Assembly: GCF_014168815.1 (NCBI RefSeq)
Contig: NZ_AP021972.1
Coordinates: 434,001 to 498,000 of the forward strand
DNA: 64,000 nucleotides
Source: Klebsiella sp. WP3-W18-ESBL-02
GTDB taxonomy: Bacteria > Pseudomonadota > Gammaproteobacteria > Enterobacterales > Enterobacteriaceae
Reading direction: 5' to 3'
Part shown: one piece after another, positions 51,323 to 60,643 of the stretch
Layout: the number at the start of each line of letters is the position of its first letter
Position numbering within the stretch: the first letter of the stretch is position 1
Position numbers and translations under genes: made by a program
The notes under the pieces: model-generated
The model's input: the letters and a program-made list of their open reading frames with translations, nothing else
Told to the model about the DNA's origin: nothing
The model's database searches: none

Positions 51323-53127
51323 TGGAAGGCTCTGATTTATTGCTTGCGGGCGTACTGTTCCTCTTTGCGGCGGTCGCCGCGGTGCCGTTGGCAGCGCGGC
51401 TTGGGATCGGTGCGGTGTTAGGTTACCTGCTGGCGGGGATAGCAATTGGCCCCTGGGGGCTCGGGTTTATTAGCGACGTTGACGAAATTCTCCATTTCTC
51501 TGAACTGGGCGTGGTGTTCCTGATGTTTATCATCGGCCTGGAGCTGAACCCGGCCAAGCTGTGGCAGCTGCGGCGGCCCATTTTTGGCATCGGGGCCGCT
51601 CAGGTTATTTTCAGCGCGGCAATCCTCGGCGGTCTGCTGATGCTAACTAACTTCTCGTGGCAGGCGGCGGCAATTGGCGGGATTGGTCTGGCGATGTCGT
51701 CAACGGCGATGGCCCTGCAGCTGATGCGTGAAAAGGGCATGAATCGCAGCGAAGCGGGGCAGCTCGGCTTCTCGGTGCTGCTGTTTCAGGATTTGGCGGT
51801 GATTCCGGCGCTGGCGCTGGTGCCGCTGCTGGCGGGGGCCGGTGACGAGCATTTTAACTGGCAGACCGTGGGGCTGAAGGTGCTGGCTTTTGCCGGCATG
51901 CTGATCGGTGGGCGCTACCTGCTGCGTCCGGTATTCCGCTTTATTGCCAGCTCAGGCGTGCGCGAGGTGTTTACCGCCGCCACGCTGCTGTTGGTGCTGG
52001 GCTCGGCGCTGTTTATGGATGCGCTGGGGCTGTCGATGGCCCTGGGGACCTTTATTGCGGGCGTGCTGCTGGCGGAAAGCGAATACCGTCACGAGCTGGA
52101 AATCGCCATTGAGCCGTTTAAAGGGCTGCTGTTGGGCCTGTTCTTTATTTCGGTGGGCATGTCGCTCAATCTCGGCGTGCTTTACAGCCACCTGCTGTTG
52201 GTCATTGGCTGCGTGACGCTGCTGGTAGCGGTGAAAACGATGGTGCTGTATCTATTGGCCCATCTTAACGGGATGCGCAGCGCGGAGCGGATGCAGTTTG
52301 CCGGCGTGCTGAGCCAGGGCGGGGAGTTTGCCTTTGTGCTGTTCTCCGCGGCATCGTCGTTTAAGGTCTTTAAGGGCGACCAGATGTCGCTACTGCTGGT
52401 GACCGTCACCCTATCAATGATGACGACACCGCTGTTGATGAAGGTGGTTGACCGGGTGCTGGCGCGCCGCTTTAACGGGCCGGAAGAAGAGGATGAAGCG
52501 CCGTGGGTGGATGACGATAAACCGCAGGTGATCGTCGTAGGTTTTGGTCGTTTTGGTCAGGTAATAGGGCGCCTGCTGATGGCTAACAAGCTGCGCATTA
52601 CCGTACTTGAGCGCGATATCAGCGCCGTTAAGTTGATGCGTAAATACGGCTACAAGGTGTATTACGGCGATGCGACTCAGGTTGAGCTGCTGCGTTCAGC
52701 TGGGGCCGAGCAGGCGCAGTCGATCGTTATCACCTGCAACGAGCCGGAAGATACCATGAAGCTGGTGGAGATCTGCCAGCAGCACTTCCCGCACCTGAAA
52801 ATTATGGCCCGTGCGCGAGGACGTGTGGAGGCGCACGAACTGTTGCAGGCGGGCGTGGTACAGTTTTCCCGCGAGACCTTCTCCAGCGCGCTTGAGCTGG
52901 GGCGTAAGGCACTTATCTCGACCGGTATGCATCCGCATCAGGCACAGCGCGCGCAGCTGCATTTTAAGCGGCTGGATATGCGTATGTTGCGTGAACTCAT
53001 GCCGGTACACAGCGACACCCAACAAATTTCGCGCGTGCGGGAAGCGCGGCGCGAGCTGGAGGAGATCTTCCAGCGTGAAATGCAGCAAGAGCGACGGCAG
53101 CTGGACGGCTGGGATGAATTTGAATAG
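51322..53127 (+). CDS. kefB: Glutathione-gated potassium efflux protein KefB
   Basis: KefB exports K+ in exchange for protons and acidifies the cytoplasm during electrophile stress; glutathione keeps it closed. The 601-aa product has about 12 membrane segments of the CPA2 family (to about residue 385). A KTN/TrkA-N NAD-binding domain (VIVVGFGRFGQVIGRLL, near 400) and a C-terminal helical tail follow. Two starts are possible, 51319 and 51322; the second matches the E. coli N terminus (MEGSDLLLAGVLFLF). It overlaps kefG, and yheV follows 10 bp later. Confidence 0.98.
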   Translation: MEGSDLLLAGVLFLFAAVAAVPLAARLGIGAVLGYLLAGIAIGPWGLGFISDVDEILHFSELGVVFLMFIIGLELNPAKLWQLRRPIFGIGAAQVIFSAAILGGLLMLTNFSWQAAAIGGIGLAMSSTAMALQLMREKGMNRSEAGQLGFSVLLFQDLAVIPALALVPLLAGAGDEHFNWQTVGLKVLAFAGMLIGGRYLLRPVFRFIASSGVREVFTAATLLLVLGSALFMDALGLSMALGTFIAGVLLAESEYRHELEIAIEPFKGLLLGLFFISVGMSLNLGVLYSHLLLVIGCVTLLVAVKTMVLYLLAHLNGMRSAERMQFAGVLSQGGEFAFVLFSAASSFKVFKGDQMSLLLVTVTLSMMTTPLLMKVVDRVLARRFNGPEEEDEAPWVDDDKPQVIVVGFGRFGQVIGRLLMANKLRITVLERDISAVKLMRKYGYKVYYGDATQVELLRSAGAEQAQSIVITCNEPEDTMKLVEICQQHFPHLKIMARARGRVEAHELLQAGVVQFSRETFSSALELGRKALISTGMHPHQAQRAQLHFKRLDMRMLRELMPVHSDTQQISRVREARRELEEIFQREMQQERRQLDGWDEFE

Positions 53128-53137
53128 AAGGTGAAGC

Positions 53138-53338
53138 ATGGCGGTACGTAAACGTTTTATCGCGGGCGCAAAATGCCCGTCGTGTCAGGCGCAGGACTCG
53201 ATGGCGATGTGGCGCGAAAATAATATTGATGTAGTTGAATGTGTTAAGTGCGGGCATCAGATGCGCGAGGCCGATAAAGAGGCGCGCGATCATGTGCGCA
53301 AAGAGGAACAAGTGATCGGTATTTTTCATCCGGAGTAG
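53138..53338 (+). CDS. yheV: Small zinc-ribbon-like protein YheV
   Basis: The 66-aa product has two CxxC pairs (CPSC and CVKC, about residues 12-15 and 36-39) in a short basic protein, typical of a zinc ribbon. The length equals E. coli YheV. It starts 10 bp after kefB and is probably co-transcribed. Function unknown. Confidence 0.92.
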   Translation: MAVRKRFIAGAKCPSCQAQDSMAMWRENNIDVVECVKCGHQMREADKEARDHVRKEEQVIGIFHPE

Positions 53339-53434
53339 CGATCCGTGCTGTCTTTTTTTAAGCTTATGGGTACACGGGTGTAGAATTCCGCTACAATCTG
53401 CGCCACTAAAATATTCCCATGCTCAGGAGATATC

Positions 53435-54031
53435 ATGAAAGTAGCAAAAGACCTGGTGGTCAGCCTGGCCTATCAGGTACGTACAGAAGACGGTGTGTTG
53501 GTTGATGAGTCTCCGGTAAGTGCTCCGCTGGACTACCTGCATGGTCACGGTTCCCTGATCTCCGGCCTGGAAAACGCGCTGGACGGTCACGAAGTGGGTG
53601 ATAAATTCGACGTTGCTGTTCAAGCTAACGACGCTTACGGTCAGTATGATGAAAACCTGGTGCAGCGCGTTCCTAAAGACGTGTTCATGGGTGTTGACGA
53701 ACTGCAGGTTGGCATGCGCTTCCTGGCAGAAACCGACCAGGGTCCGGTTCCGGTTGAAATCACCGAAGTGGAAGACGATCACGTTGTGGTTGACGGCAAC
53801 CACATGCTGGCTGGCCAGAACCTGAAGTTCAACGTGGAAGTTGTCGCTATCCGTGAAGCAACCGAAGAAGAACTGGCTCACGGCCACGTACACGGTGCGC
53901 ACGATCATCACCACGATCACGGTGAAGATGGCTGCTGTGGTGGTCACGGCCATGACCACGGTCACGACCACGGCGGCGAAGGCTGCTGCGGCGGTGGCGG
54001 TAAAGGCAACGGCGGCTGCGGTTGCCACTAA
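53435..54031 (+). CDS. slyD: FKBP-type peptidyl-prolyl isomerase and metallochaperone SlyD
   Basis: SlyD is a cytosolic prolyl isomerase/chaperone that also delivers nickel to hydrogenase assembly. The 198-aa product has an FKBP domain with an inserted IF (chaperone) domain (to about residue 146). A His/Cys/Gly-rich metal-binding tail follows (GAHDHHHDHGEDGCCGGHGH and on to the end). The tail ends in GGCGCH. It is followed by a REP pair and a strong terminator shared with slyX. Confidence 0.98.
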   Translation: MKVAKDLVVSLAYQVRTEDGVLVDESPVSAPLDYLHGHGSLISGLENALDGHEVGDKFDVAVQANDAYGQYDENLVQRVPKDVFMGVDELQVGMRFLAETDQGPVPVEITEVEDDHVVVDGNHMLAGQNLKFNVEVVAIREATEEELAHGHVHGAHDHHHDHGEDGCCGGHGHDHGHDHGGEGCCGGGGKGNGGCGCH

Positions 54032-54042
54032 GCCGTCTGTTT

Positions 54043-54109
54043 GCCTGATGGCGCTGCGCTTATCAGGCCTACGGCAGGCCGGATAAGACGTTGACGTCAT
54101 TATCCGGCA
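54043..54109. repeat. BIME: two REP palindromes between slyD and slyX
   Basis: The unit at 54043-54072 has arms GCCTGAT / ATCAGGC. The unit at 54074-54109 has arms TGCCGGATAA-like / TTATCCGGCA with a larger loop. They lie directly before the terminator that separates convergent slyD and slyX. Confidence 0.88.
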
Positions 54110-54110
54110 C

Positions 54111-54138
54111 AAAAAAAGCGGGGAAACCCGCTTTTTTT
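54111..54138. terminator. Bidirectional terminator between slyD and slyX
   Basis: Seven A, the stem GCGGG-GAAA-CCCGC and seven T make a symmetrical intrinsic terminator that can act on both convergent genes. It ends 5 bp before the slyX stop. Confidence 0.93.
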
Positions 54139-54143
54139 ACGCC

Positions 54144-54362
54144 TCAATAATGGGGCGGCGGCGTCTCTTCGGATTGAGACGCGATATTTGACGGCTGGCT
54201 GGCTTTCAGCTTTTCCGTCAGCAGGCGCAGATGCTCGCGCAGTTTGGCCATTTCCATTTCATGGGCAGTGACCGTCTGGTTGAGGTCATCAATGGTGATT
54301 TCCTGGAAGGCCAGTCGGCTTTCCAGCTCAGCCAGACGCGCCTCGATTGTCGTTTCCTGCAT
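54144..54362 (-). CDS. slyX: SlyX, small coiled-coil protein
   Basis: The 72-aa product (same length as E. coli SlyX) is a heptad-rich coiled coil (ARLAELESRLAFQEITIDDL) with a Pro-rich C terminus (ETPPPHY). Function unknown; it was found near the phage phiX174 lysis host factor slyD. The ATG at 54362 (MQETTIEAR) was chosen by family length over an in-frame ATG at 54389. Confidence 0.93.
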   Translation of the reverse strand: MQETTIEARLAELESRLAFQEITIDDLNQTVTAHEMEMAKLREHLRLLTEKLKASQPSNIASQSEETPPPHY

Positions 54363-54455
54363 GATGTCTCTCTCCCCTGTTATCGGCAAAAGCGTTACCG
54401 CCGCGGCGGATTCTACGCAACTTTATCCACCCGTGCAGCACTGCCGTACGTGAGC

Positions 54456-54484
54456 GGAAACTTATTTAAACAAAAAGAGTCTGA
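54456..54484 (+). promoter_or_regulatory. Candidate sigma-E promoter of fkpA
   Basis: GGAAACTT (54456-54463), a 16-bp A/T-rich spacer and TCTGA (54480-54484) resemble the sigma-E consensus GGAACTT-N16-TCTGA. It lies about 110 bp upstream of fkpA. Control of fkpA by sigma-E is known in E. coli. Confidence 0.65.
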
Positions 54485-54593
54485 AAAGGGTCGATATAAG
54501 GCGCGTTCGTATGTAGATTTCCTCTACAACGTTCTATAGTACGCTTCTCATTTTGTTAACATGGGGCGAGAGGCCCCGGCCCTGGAGAGATGG

Positions 54594-55415
54594 ATGAAAT
54601 CACTGTTTAAAGTAACGCTTCTGGCAACCACAATGGCCGTTGCACTGAATGCGCCGATGACCTTCGCGGCTGACGCGGCGGCGAAAGCAGCACCGGCAGC
54701 AGAGAGCAAAGCGTCATTCAAAAATGACGACCAGAAATCTGCTTATGCGCTGGGCGCATCGCTGGGTCGTTACATGGAAAATTCCCTGAAAGAACAGGAA
54801 AAACTGGGTATCAAACTGGATAAAGACCAGCTGATCGCCGGCGTTCAGGACGCGTTTGCTGACAAGAGCAAACTGTCCGATCAGGAAATCGAACAAACTC
54901 TGCAGGCCTTTGAGACTCGCGTGAAGGCCTCCGCTCAGGCGAAGATGGAAAAAGACGCCGCTGACAACGAAGCGAAAGGCAAAGCCTTCCGTGAGAAGTT
55001 TGCCAAAGAAAAAGGCGTGAAGACCTCTAAAACCGGTCTGCTGTTCAAAGTAGAGAAAGAAGGCACCGGCGAAGCGCCGAAAGACAGCGATACCGTGGTG
55101 GTAAACTACAAAGGTACGTTGATCGACGGTAAAGAGTTCGATAACTCCTACACCCGCGGTGAGCCGCTGTCCTTCCGTCTTGATGGTGTTATCCCTGGCT
55201 GGACTGAAGGCCTGAAAAACATCAAGAAAGGCGGTAAAATCCAGCTGGTTATCCCACCAGATCTGGCCTACGGTAAAACCGGTGTTCCGGGTATTCCGGC
55301 TAACTCAACGCTGGTCTTCGACGTTGAGCTGTTAGACGTGAAACCGGCACCGAAAGCCGAAGCGCAGCCTGAAGCTGCACCGGCAGACAAGGCCGCTGCC
55401 GCGAGCAAAAAATAA
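54594..55415 (+). CDS. fkpA: Periplasmic FKBP-type prolyl isomerase and chaperone FkpA
   Basis: FkpA folds outer-membrane and periplasmic proteins. The 273-aa precursor has a signal peptide cleaved near residue 25 (APMTFA-ADAA), a helical dimerisation/chaperone domain (about 35-145) and a C-terminal FKBP domain (VVNYKGTLIDGKEFDNSY, VIPGWTEGL). A low-complexity Ala/Lys/Pro/Glu tail ends it. The ATG at 54594 follows a GGAGAG ribosome site and begins a proper signal peptide (MKSLFKVTLLATTMAVAL); the ATG at 54561 would not. Confidence 0.98.
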   Translation: MKSLFKVTLLATTMAVALNAPMTFAADAAAKAAPAAESKASFKNDDQKSAYALGASLGRYMENSLKEQEKLGIKLDKDQLIAGVQDAFADKSKLSDQEIEQTLQAFETRVKASAQAKMEKDAADNEAKGKAFREKFAKEKGVKTSKTGLLFKVEKEGTGEAPKDSDTVVVNYKGTLIDGKEFDNSYTRGEPLSFRLDGVIPGWTEGLKNIKKGGKIQLVIPPDLAYGKTGVPGIPANSTLVFDVELLDVKPAPKAEAQPEAAPADKAAAASKK

Positions 55416-55425
55416 TAGTCAGATT

Positions 55426-55453
55426 GCCGCCGCCCACTGGGCGGCGGCTTTTT
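55426..55453 (+). terminator. Intrinsic terminator after fkpA
   Basis: GCCGCCGCCC-ACT-GGGCGGCGGC is a perfect 10-bp GC stem followed by five T residues, 11 bp after the fkpA stop. Confidence 0.95.
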
Positions 55454-55527
55454 ATTATCGGCAGGGTATAATTAATGCTGGAAAGCGCCTTATGCGCTGT
55501 ATTACTTTAGATGCCCCTAATAGTGAT

Positions 55528-55558
55528 GAGCCTGCCCTGACAACATAACGACAGGCTC
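55528..55558 (+). other. Leader hairpin directly upstream of yheO
   Basis: Arms GAGCCTG (55528-55534) and CAGGCTC (55552-55558) flank a 17-base loop and end 7 bp before the AAGGAG ribosome site of yheO. It may influence initiation; no known riboswitch is recognised. Confidence 0.5.
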
Positions 55559-55580
55559 CTGAAAAGGAGTGCTTTTTTTC

Positions 55581-56303
55581 ATGTCCAGGTCGCTTTTAAC
55601 CAACGAAACCAGTGAGCTTGATTTACTGGATCAACGTCCTTTCGATCAAACCGACTTCGATATCCTGAAATCCTATGAAGCGGTAGTGGACGGGTTGGCG
55701 ATGCTCATTGGTTCCCACTGCGAAATCGTGCTGCATTCACTTCAGGATCTCAAATGTTCGGCTATTCGTATCGCTAACGGCGAACATACCGGGCGTAAAA
55801 TTGGCTCGCCCATTACCGACCTCGCGCTGCGGATGCTGCATGATATGACCGGGGCGGATAGCAGCGTTTCCAAATGCTACTTTACTCGCGCCAAAAGTGG
55901 CGTGCTGATGAAGTCGGTTACCATCGCTATTCGCAATCGCGATCAGCGCGTGATTGGCCTGCTGTGCATCAATATGAATCTTGATGTACCGTTCTCGCAG
56001 ATCATGAATACCTTTATTCCGCCTGAAACACCGGAAGTAGGCTCTGCGGTTAACTTTGCTTCCTCGGTTGAGGATCTGGTCACCCAGACGCTGGAATTCA
56101 CCATTGAAGAGGTGAATGCCGATCGCAACGTTTCCAATAACGCCAAAAATCGCCAGATTGTGCTCAACCTTTACGAGAAGGGTATCTTTGATATCAAAGA
56201 CGCCATCAACCAGGTCGCCGATCGTCTGAACATCTCCAAACACACCGTCTACCTCTACATTCGCCAGTTTAAGAACGGCGATTTCCTGGGACAGGATAAG
56301 TAA
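55581..56303 (+). CDS. yheO: YheO, PAS-like and helix-turn-helix DNA-binding protein
   Basis: The 240-aa product has an N-terminal YheO/PAS-like domain (FDILKSYEAVVDGLAMLIGS, KIGSPITDLALRML) and a C-terminal helix-turn-helix (DAINQVADRLNISKHTVYLY). A regulatory role is likely, but its targets are not established. The ATG at 55581 gives the E. coli N terminus (MSRSLLTNETSEL). Its stop overlaps the tusD start by one base, so it is probably the first gene of yheO-tusDCB. Confidence 0.95.
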   Translation: MSRSLLTNETSELDLLDQRPFDQTDFDILKSYEAVVDGLAMLIGSHCEIVLHSLQDLKCSAIRIANGEHTGRKIGSPITDLALRMLHDMTGADSSVSKCYFTRAKSGVLMKSVTIAIRNRDQRVIGLLCINMNLDVPFSQIMNTFIPPETPEVGSAVNFASSVEDLVTQTLEFTIEEVNADRNVSNNAKNRQIVLNLYEKGIFDIKDAINQVADRLNISKHTVYLYIRQFKNGDFLGQDK

Positions 56304-56689
56304 TGCGTTTTGCCCTGATGGTGACCGGCCCTGCCTACGGCACGCAGCAGGCCAGCAGCGCGCTGCAGTTCGCGCAGGCGGCGCTGGCGGAAGGTCATGA
56401 GATAGCCTGCGTCTTTTTCTATCGTGAAGGGGTGTATAACGCCAATCAGCTGACGTCTCCTGCCAGCGATGAGTTTGATTTAGTTCGCGCGTGGCAGTCG
56501 CTGCATGATACGCATGGCGTGGCGCTGCATATTTGCGTGGCGGCGGCACTGCGTCGCGGCGTGTCCGATGAAACGCAAGCCGGCCAGCTTGGCCTTCCCA
56601 TGTTTAACCTACAGCCGGGTTTCTTGCTAAGCGGATTGGGTTCGCTGGCTGAAGCTGCGCTGACCTGCGATCGAATGGTGCAGTTCTGA
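56303..56689 (+). CDS. tusD: Sulfur relay protein TusD
   Basis: TusD is part of the TusBCD complex that passes persulfide sulfur from TusA to TusE and MnmA for 2-thiouridine in tRNA. The 128-aa DsrE-fold product carries the active Cys78 in LHICVAAALRRGV. It overlaps yheO by one base and tusC by one base (TGATG). Confidence 0.97.
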   Translation: MRFALMVTGPAYGTQQASSALQFAQAALAEGHEIACVFFYREGVYNANQLTSPASDEFDLVRAWQSLHDTHGVALHICVAAALRRGVSDETQAGQLGLPMFNLQPGFLLSGLGSLAEAALTCDRMVQF

Positions 56690-57048
56690 TGAAACGCGTT
56701 GCGTTTGTTTTTTCCAGCGCGCCGCACGGCAGCGCTGCGGGCCGTGAAGGGCTGGATGCGCTGCTGGCGACGTCGGCCTTGAGCGAAGACTTAGGCGTCT
56801 TTTTCATCGGCGACGGCGTGTTTCAACTGCTCAGCCAGCAGACGCCTGGCGTTATTCTGGCCCGAGACTACATCGCCACGTTCAAACTGCTGGCGCTCTA
56901 CGATATTGAAAACTGCTGGATTTGCGCCGCCTCGATGCGTGAGCGTGGTCTGGCGGCAGAGACGACGTTTGTCGCCGACGTTGAGCCGTTAGAACCGGAT
57001 GCCCTGCGCGACCGGCTTAACGGTTACGATGTGATTCTGCGCTTCTGA
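56689..57048 (+). CDS. tusC: Sulfur relay protein TusC
   Basis: This is the 119-aa DsrF-like subunit of the TusBCD heterohexamer (VAFVFSSAPHGSAAGREGLD, FFIGDGVFQLL). It has no strictly required catalytic cysteine in the relay. It lies between tusD and tusB and overlaps the tusD stop. Confidence 0.96.
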   Translation: MKRVAFVFSSAPHGSAAGREGLDALLATSALSEDLGVFFIGDGVFQLLSQQTPGVILARDYIATFKLLALYDIENCWICAASMRERGLAAETTFVADVEPLEPDALRDRLNGYDVILRF

Positions 57049-57055
57049 GGCCCTT

Positions 57056-57343
57056 ATGCTGCATACGCTCAGTACTTCTCCCTGGCATTCAGACATCGCG
57101 GGCATGATCCGCATGATGGCTGAAGGCGACGACCTGCTGCTGATCGCCGACGGTGTGTTGGCGGCGGTTGAAAACAGCCACTTCCTTGAAATTCTGCGCG
57201 CTGCCCCCATATCCATCCACGTGTTGAATGTAGATGTGCAAGCGCGCGGTCTTTGTGCTCAAATTTCGAGCGATGTCATCATGGTCAGCTATACTGACTT
57301 CGTCAGGTTAACGGTAAAACACCCGGTTCAGATGTCCTGGTAA
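57056..57343 (+). CDS. tusB: Sulfur relay protein TusB
   Basis: This is the 95-aa DsrH-like subunit of TusBCD (MLHTLSTSPWHSD, LLLIADGVLAAVE, ISSDVIMVSYTDFVRLTV). It starts 7 bp after tusC and ends just before the str promoter. Confidence 0.96.
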   Translation: MLHTLSTSPWHSDIAGMIRMMAEGDDLLLIADGVLAAVENSHFLEILRAAPISIHVLNVDVQARGLCAQISSDVIMVSYTDFVRLTVKHPVQMSW

Positions 57344-57364
57344 TGCCATACCGTTGTATATTTC

Positions 57365-57393
57365 TTGACACCCTTTCGGCATGGCCCTAAAAT
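57365..57393 (+). promoter_or_regulatory. str operon promoter (rpsL-rpsG-fusA-tufA)
   Basis: TTGACA (57365-57370) and TAAAAT (57388-57393) are 17 bp apart, an almost ideal sigma-70 promoter, about 70 bp upstream of rpsL. A GC-rich segment (TTTCGCG) follows the -10, in line with stringent control of ribosomal promoters. Confidence 0.85.
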
Positions 57394-57415
57394 TTCGCGT
57401 CCTCATATTATATGA

Positions 57416-57841
<426 letters not shown>

Positions 57842-57936
57842 TGGTTCTCCGTTAAGTAAGGCCAAACGTTTTATATTAATGTCAAACTAAACTCTTTGAG
57901 TTTTGGACAATCCTGAATTAACAACGGAGTATTTCC
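57842..57936 (+). promoter_or_regulatory. rpsL-rpsG intercistronic region (S7 autoregulatory site)
   Basis: The 95-base gap has the length of the E. coli rpsL-rpsG spacer, where S7 binds its own mRNA and blocks translation of rpsG and downstream genes. A/T-rich complementary segments around AAACTCTTTGAGTTT can pair. The assignment rests on position, size and the known system. Confidence 0.6.
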
Positions 57937-58407
57937 ATGCCACGTCGTCGCGTCATTGGTCAGCGTAAAATCCTGCCGGATCCTAAGTTCGGATCAGAAC
58001 TGCTGGCTAAATTTGTTAACATCCTGATGGTAGATGGTAAAAAATCTACTGCAGAATCAATCGTATACAGCGCGCTGGAGACCCTGGCTCAGCGTTCTGG
58101 TAAAAATGAACTGGAAGCATTCGAAGTTGCGCTCGAAAACGTGCGCCCGACTGTCGAAGTTAAGTCCCGCCGCGTAGGTGGTTCTACTTATCAGGTTCCA
58201 GTTGAAGTTCGTCCGGTTCGTCGTAATGCCCTGGCAATGCGTTGGATCGTAGAAGCTGCTCGTAAACGCGGTGATAAATCCATGGCTCTGCGCCTGGCGA
58301 ACGAACTTTCTGACGCTGCAGACAACAAAGGTACTGCAGTTAAGAAACGTGAAGACGTTCACCGTATGGCAGAAGCCAACAAGGCGTTCGCACACTACCG
58401 TTGGTAA
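57937..58407 (+). CDS. rpsG: 30S ribosomal protein S7
   Basis: S7 nucleates assembly of the 30S head and contacts tRNA at the E site. The 156-aa product ends ...KAFAHYRW, the shorter form found in E. coli B and most enterobacteria rather than the longer K-12 form. A strong GGAG site precedes the start. Confidence 0.99.
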   Translation: MPRRRVIGQRKILPDPKFGSELLAKFVNILMVDGKKSTAESIVYSALETLAQRSGKNELEAFEVALENVRPTVEVKSRRVGGSTYQVPVEVRPVRRNALAMRWIVEAARKRGDKSMALRLANELSDAADNKGTAVKKREDVHRMAEANKAFAHYRW

Positions 58408-58431
58408 TCCCTTCGGAGTATTAGTCACCAG

Positions 58432-58457
58432 GCGGGCGCTTCAGCGAAGCAGCCCGC
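58432..58457 (+). other. Hairpin in the rpsG-fusA spacer
   Basis: GCGGGC + GCTTC pairs with GAAGC + GCCCGC, with one bulged A and an AGC loop, followed by TTTGGG. It could act as a partial terminator or processing signal within the str message, 47 bp before fusA. Confidence 0.6.
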
Positions 58458-58503
58458 TTTGGGTTACTTAACTGAACGCCTAAAAAGATAAACGAGGAAT
58501 CAA

Positions 58504-60618
58504 ATGGCTCGTACAACACCCATCGCACGCTACCGTAACATCGGTATCAGTGCGCACATCGACGCCGGTAAAACCACTACTACCGAACGTATTCTGTTCT
58601 ACACCGGTGTAAACCACAAAATCGGTGAAGTTCACGACGGCGCCGCTACCATGGACTGGATGGAGCAGGAGCAGGAACGTGGTATTACCATCACTTCCGC
58701 AGCGACTACTGCATTCTGGTCTGGTATGGCTAAGCAGTATGAACCGCACCGCGTAAACATCATCGACACCCCGGGGCACGTTGACTTCACTATCGAAGTA
58801 GAACGTTCCATGCGTGTTCTTGATGGTGCAGTAATGGTTTACTGCGCAGTTGGTGGTGTTCAGCCACAGTCTGAAACCGTATGGCGTCAGGCTAACAAAT
58901 ATAAAGTTCCACGCATCGCGTTCGTTAACAAAATGGACCGTATGGGTGCTAACTTCCTGAAAGTTGTTGGTCAGATCAAAACCCGTCTGGGCGCGAACCC
59001 GGTTCCGCTGCAGCTGGCAATTGGTGCTGAAGAAGGTTTCACCGGTGTTGTTGACCTGGTGAAAATGAAAGCCATCAACTGGAACGATGCAGACCAGGGC
59101 GTTACCTTCGAATACGAAGATATCCCGGCTGACATGCAGGAACTGGCTGACGAATGGCACCAGAACCTGATCGAATCCGCTGCTGAAGCTTCTGAAGAGC
59201 TGATGGAGAAATACCTGGGTGGTGAAGAACTGACTGAAGAAGAGATCAAAAAAGCTCTGCGTCAGCGCGTTCTGAACAACGAAATCATCCTGGTAACCTG
59301 TGGTTCTGCGTTCAAGAACAAAGGTGTTCAGGCGATGCTGGATGCGGTAATTGATTACCTGCCATCCCCGGTTGACGTACCTGCGATCAACGGCATCCTG
59401 GACGACGGTAAAGATACCCCGGCTGAGCGTCACGCAAGCGACGACGAGCCGTTCTCTGCACTGGCGTTCAAAATTGCTACCGACCCGTTCGTGGGCAACC
59501 TGACCTTCTTCCGTGTGTACTCCGGTGTGGTTAACTCTGGTGATACCGTACTGAACTCCGTGAAAACTGCACGTGAGCGTTTCGGTCGTATCGTTCAGAT
59601 GCACGCTAACAAACGTGAAGAGATCAAAGAAGTTCGCGCGGGCGACATCGCTGCTGCAATCGGTCTGAAAGACGTAACCACTGGTGACACCCTGTGTGAC
59701 CCGGATGCGCCGATCATTCTGGAACGTATGGAATTCCCTGAGCCGGTAATCTCCATCGCAGTAGAACCGAAAACCAAAGCTGACCAGGAAAAAATGGGTC
59801 TGGCTCTGGGCCGTCTGGCTAAAGAAGACCCGTCATTCCGCGTATGGACCGACGAAGAATCTAACCAGACCATTATCGCCGGTATGGGTGAGCTGCACCT
59901 CGACATCATCGTTGACCGTATGAAACGTGAATTCAACGTTGAAGCGAACGTCGGTAAACCTCAGGTTGCTTACCGTGAAGCGATTCGCGCGAAAGTTACC
60001 GATATCGAAGGTAAACACGCTAAGCAGTCTGGTGGTCGCGGTCAGTACGGTCATGTTGTTATCGACATGTACCCGCTGGAGCCGGGTTCCAACCCGAAAG
60101 GCTACGAGTTCATCAACGACATTAAAGGTGGTGTAATCCCTGGCGAATACATCCCGGCCGTTGATAAAGGTATCCAGGAACAGCTGAAATCTGGCCCGCT
60201 GGCTGGTTACCCGGTTGTTGACATGGGTGTTCGTCTGCACTTCGGTTCTTACCATGACGTTGACTCCTCTGAACTGGCGTTTAAACTGGCCGCTTCTATC
60301 GCCTTCAAAGATGGCTTTAAGAAAGCAAAACCAGTTCTGCTTGAACCGATCATGAAGGTTGAAGTAGAGACTCCGGAAGAGAACACTGGTGACGTTATCG
60401 GTGACTTGAGCCGCCGTCGTGGTATGCTCAAAGGTCAGGAATCCAACGTGACTGGCGTTGTGATCCACGCTGAAGTTCCGCTGTCCGAAATGTTCGGTTA
60501 TGCAACTCAGCTGCGTTCACTGACCAAAGGCCGTGCTTCTTACTCCATGGAGTTCCTGAAGTACGACGATGCGCCGAACAACGTTGCTCAGGCCGTTATT
60601 GAAGCCCGTGGTAAATAA
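58504..60618 (+). CDS. fusA: Translation elongation factor G
   Basis: EF-G is the GTPase that drives translocation and, with RRF, ribosome recycling. The 704-aa product has the G domain with AHIDAGKTTTTER (P-loop), the RGITIT switch I, DTPGHVDF and NKMD motifs, followed by domains II-V. Codon use is strongly biased, as expected for a highly expressed gene. It sits in the str operon between rpsG and tufA. Confidence 0.99.
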   Translation: MARTTPIARYRNIGISAHIDAGKTTTTERILFYTGVNHKIGEVHDGAATMDWMEQEQERGITITSAATTAFWSGMAKQYEPHRVNIIDTPGHVDFTIEVERSMRVLDGAVMVYCAVGGVQPQSETVWRQANKYKVPRIAFVNKMDRMGANFLKVVGQIKTRLGANPVPLQLAIGAEEGFTGVVDLVKMKAINWNDADQGVTFEYEDIPADMQELADEWHQNLIESAAEASEELMEKYLGGEELTEEEIKKALRQRVLNNEIILVTCGSAFKNKGVQAMLDAVIDYLPSPVDVPAINGILDDGKDTPAERHASDDEPFSALAFKIATDPFVGNLTFFRVYSGVVNSGDTVLNSVKTARERFGRIVQMHANKREEIKEVRAGDIAAAIGLKDVTTGDTLCDPDAPIILERMEFPEPVISIAVEPKTKADQEKMGLALGRLAKEDPSFRVWTDEESNQTIIAGMGELHLDIIVDRMKREFNVEANVGKPQVAYREAIRAKVTDIEGKHAKQSGGRGQYGHVVIDMYPLEPGSNPKGYEFINDIKGGVIPGEYIPAVDKGIQEQLKSGPLAGYPVVDMGVRLHFGSYHDVDSSELAFKLAASIAFKDGFKKAKPVLLEPIMKVEVETPEENTGDVIGDLSRRRGMLKGQESNVTGVVIHAEVPLSEMFGYATQLRSLTKGRASYSMEFLKYDDAPNNVAQAVIEARGK

Positions 60619-60643
60619 TCCACAGGATTAAAACCTAAGTCCC

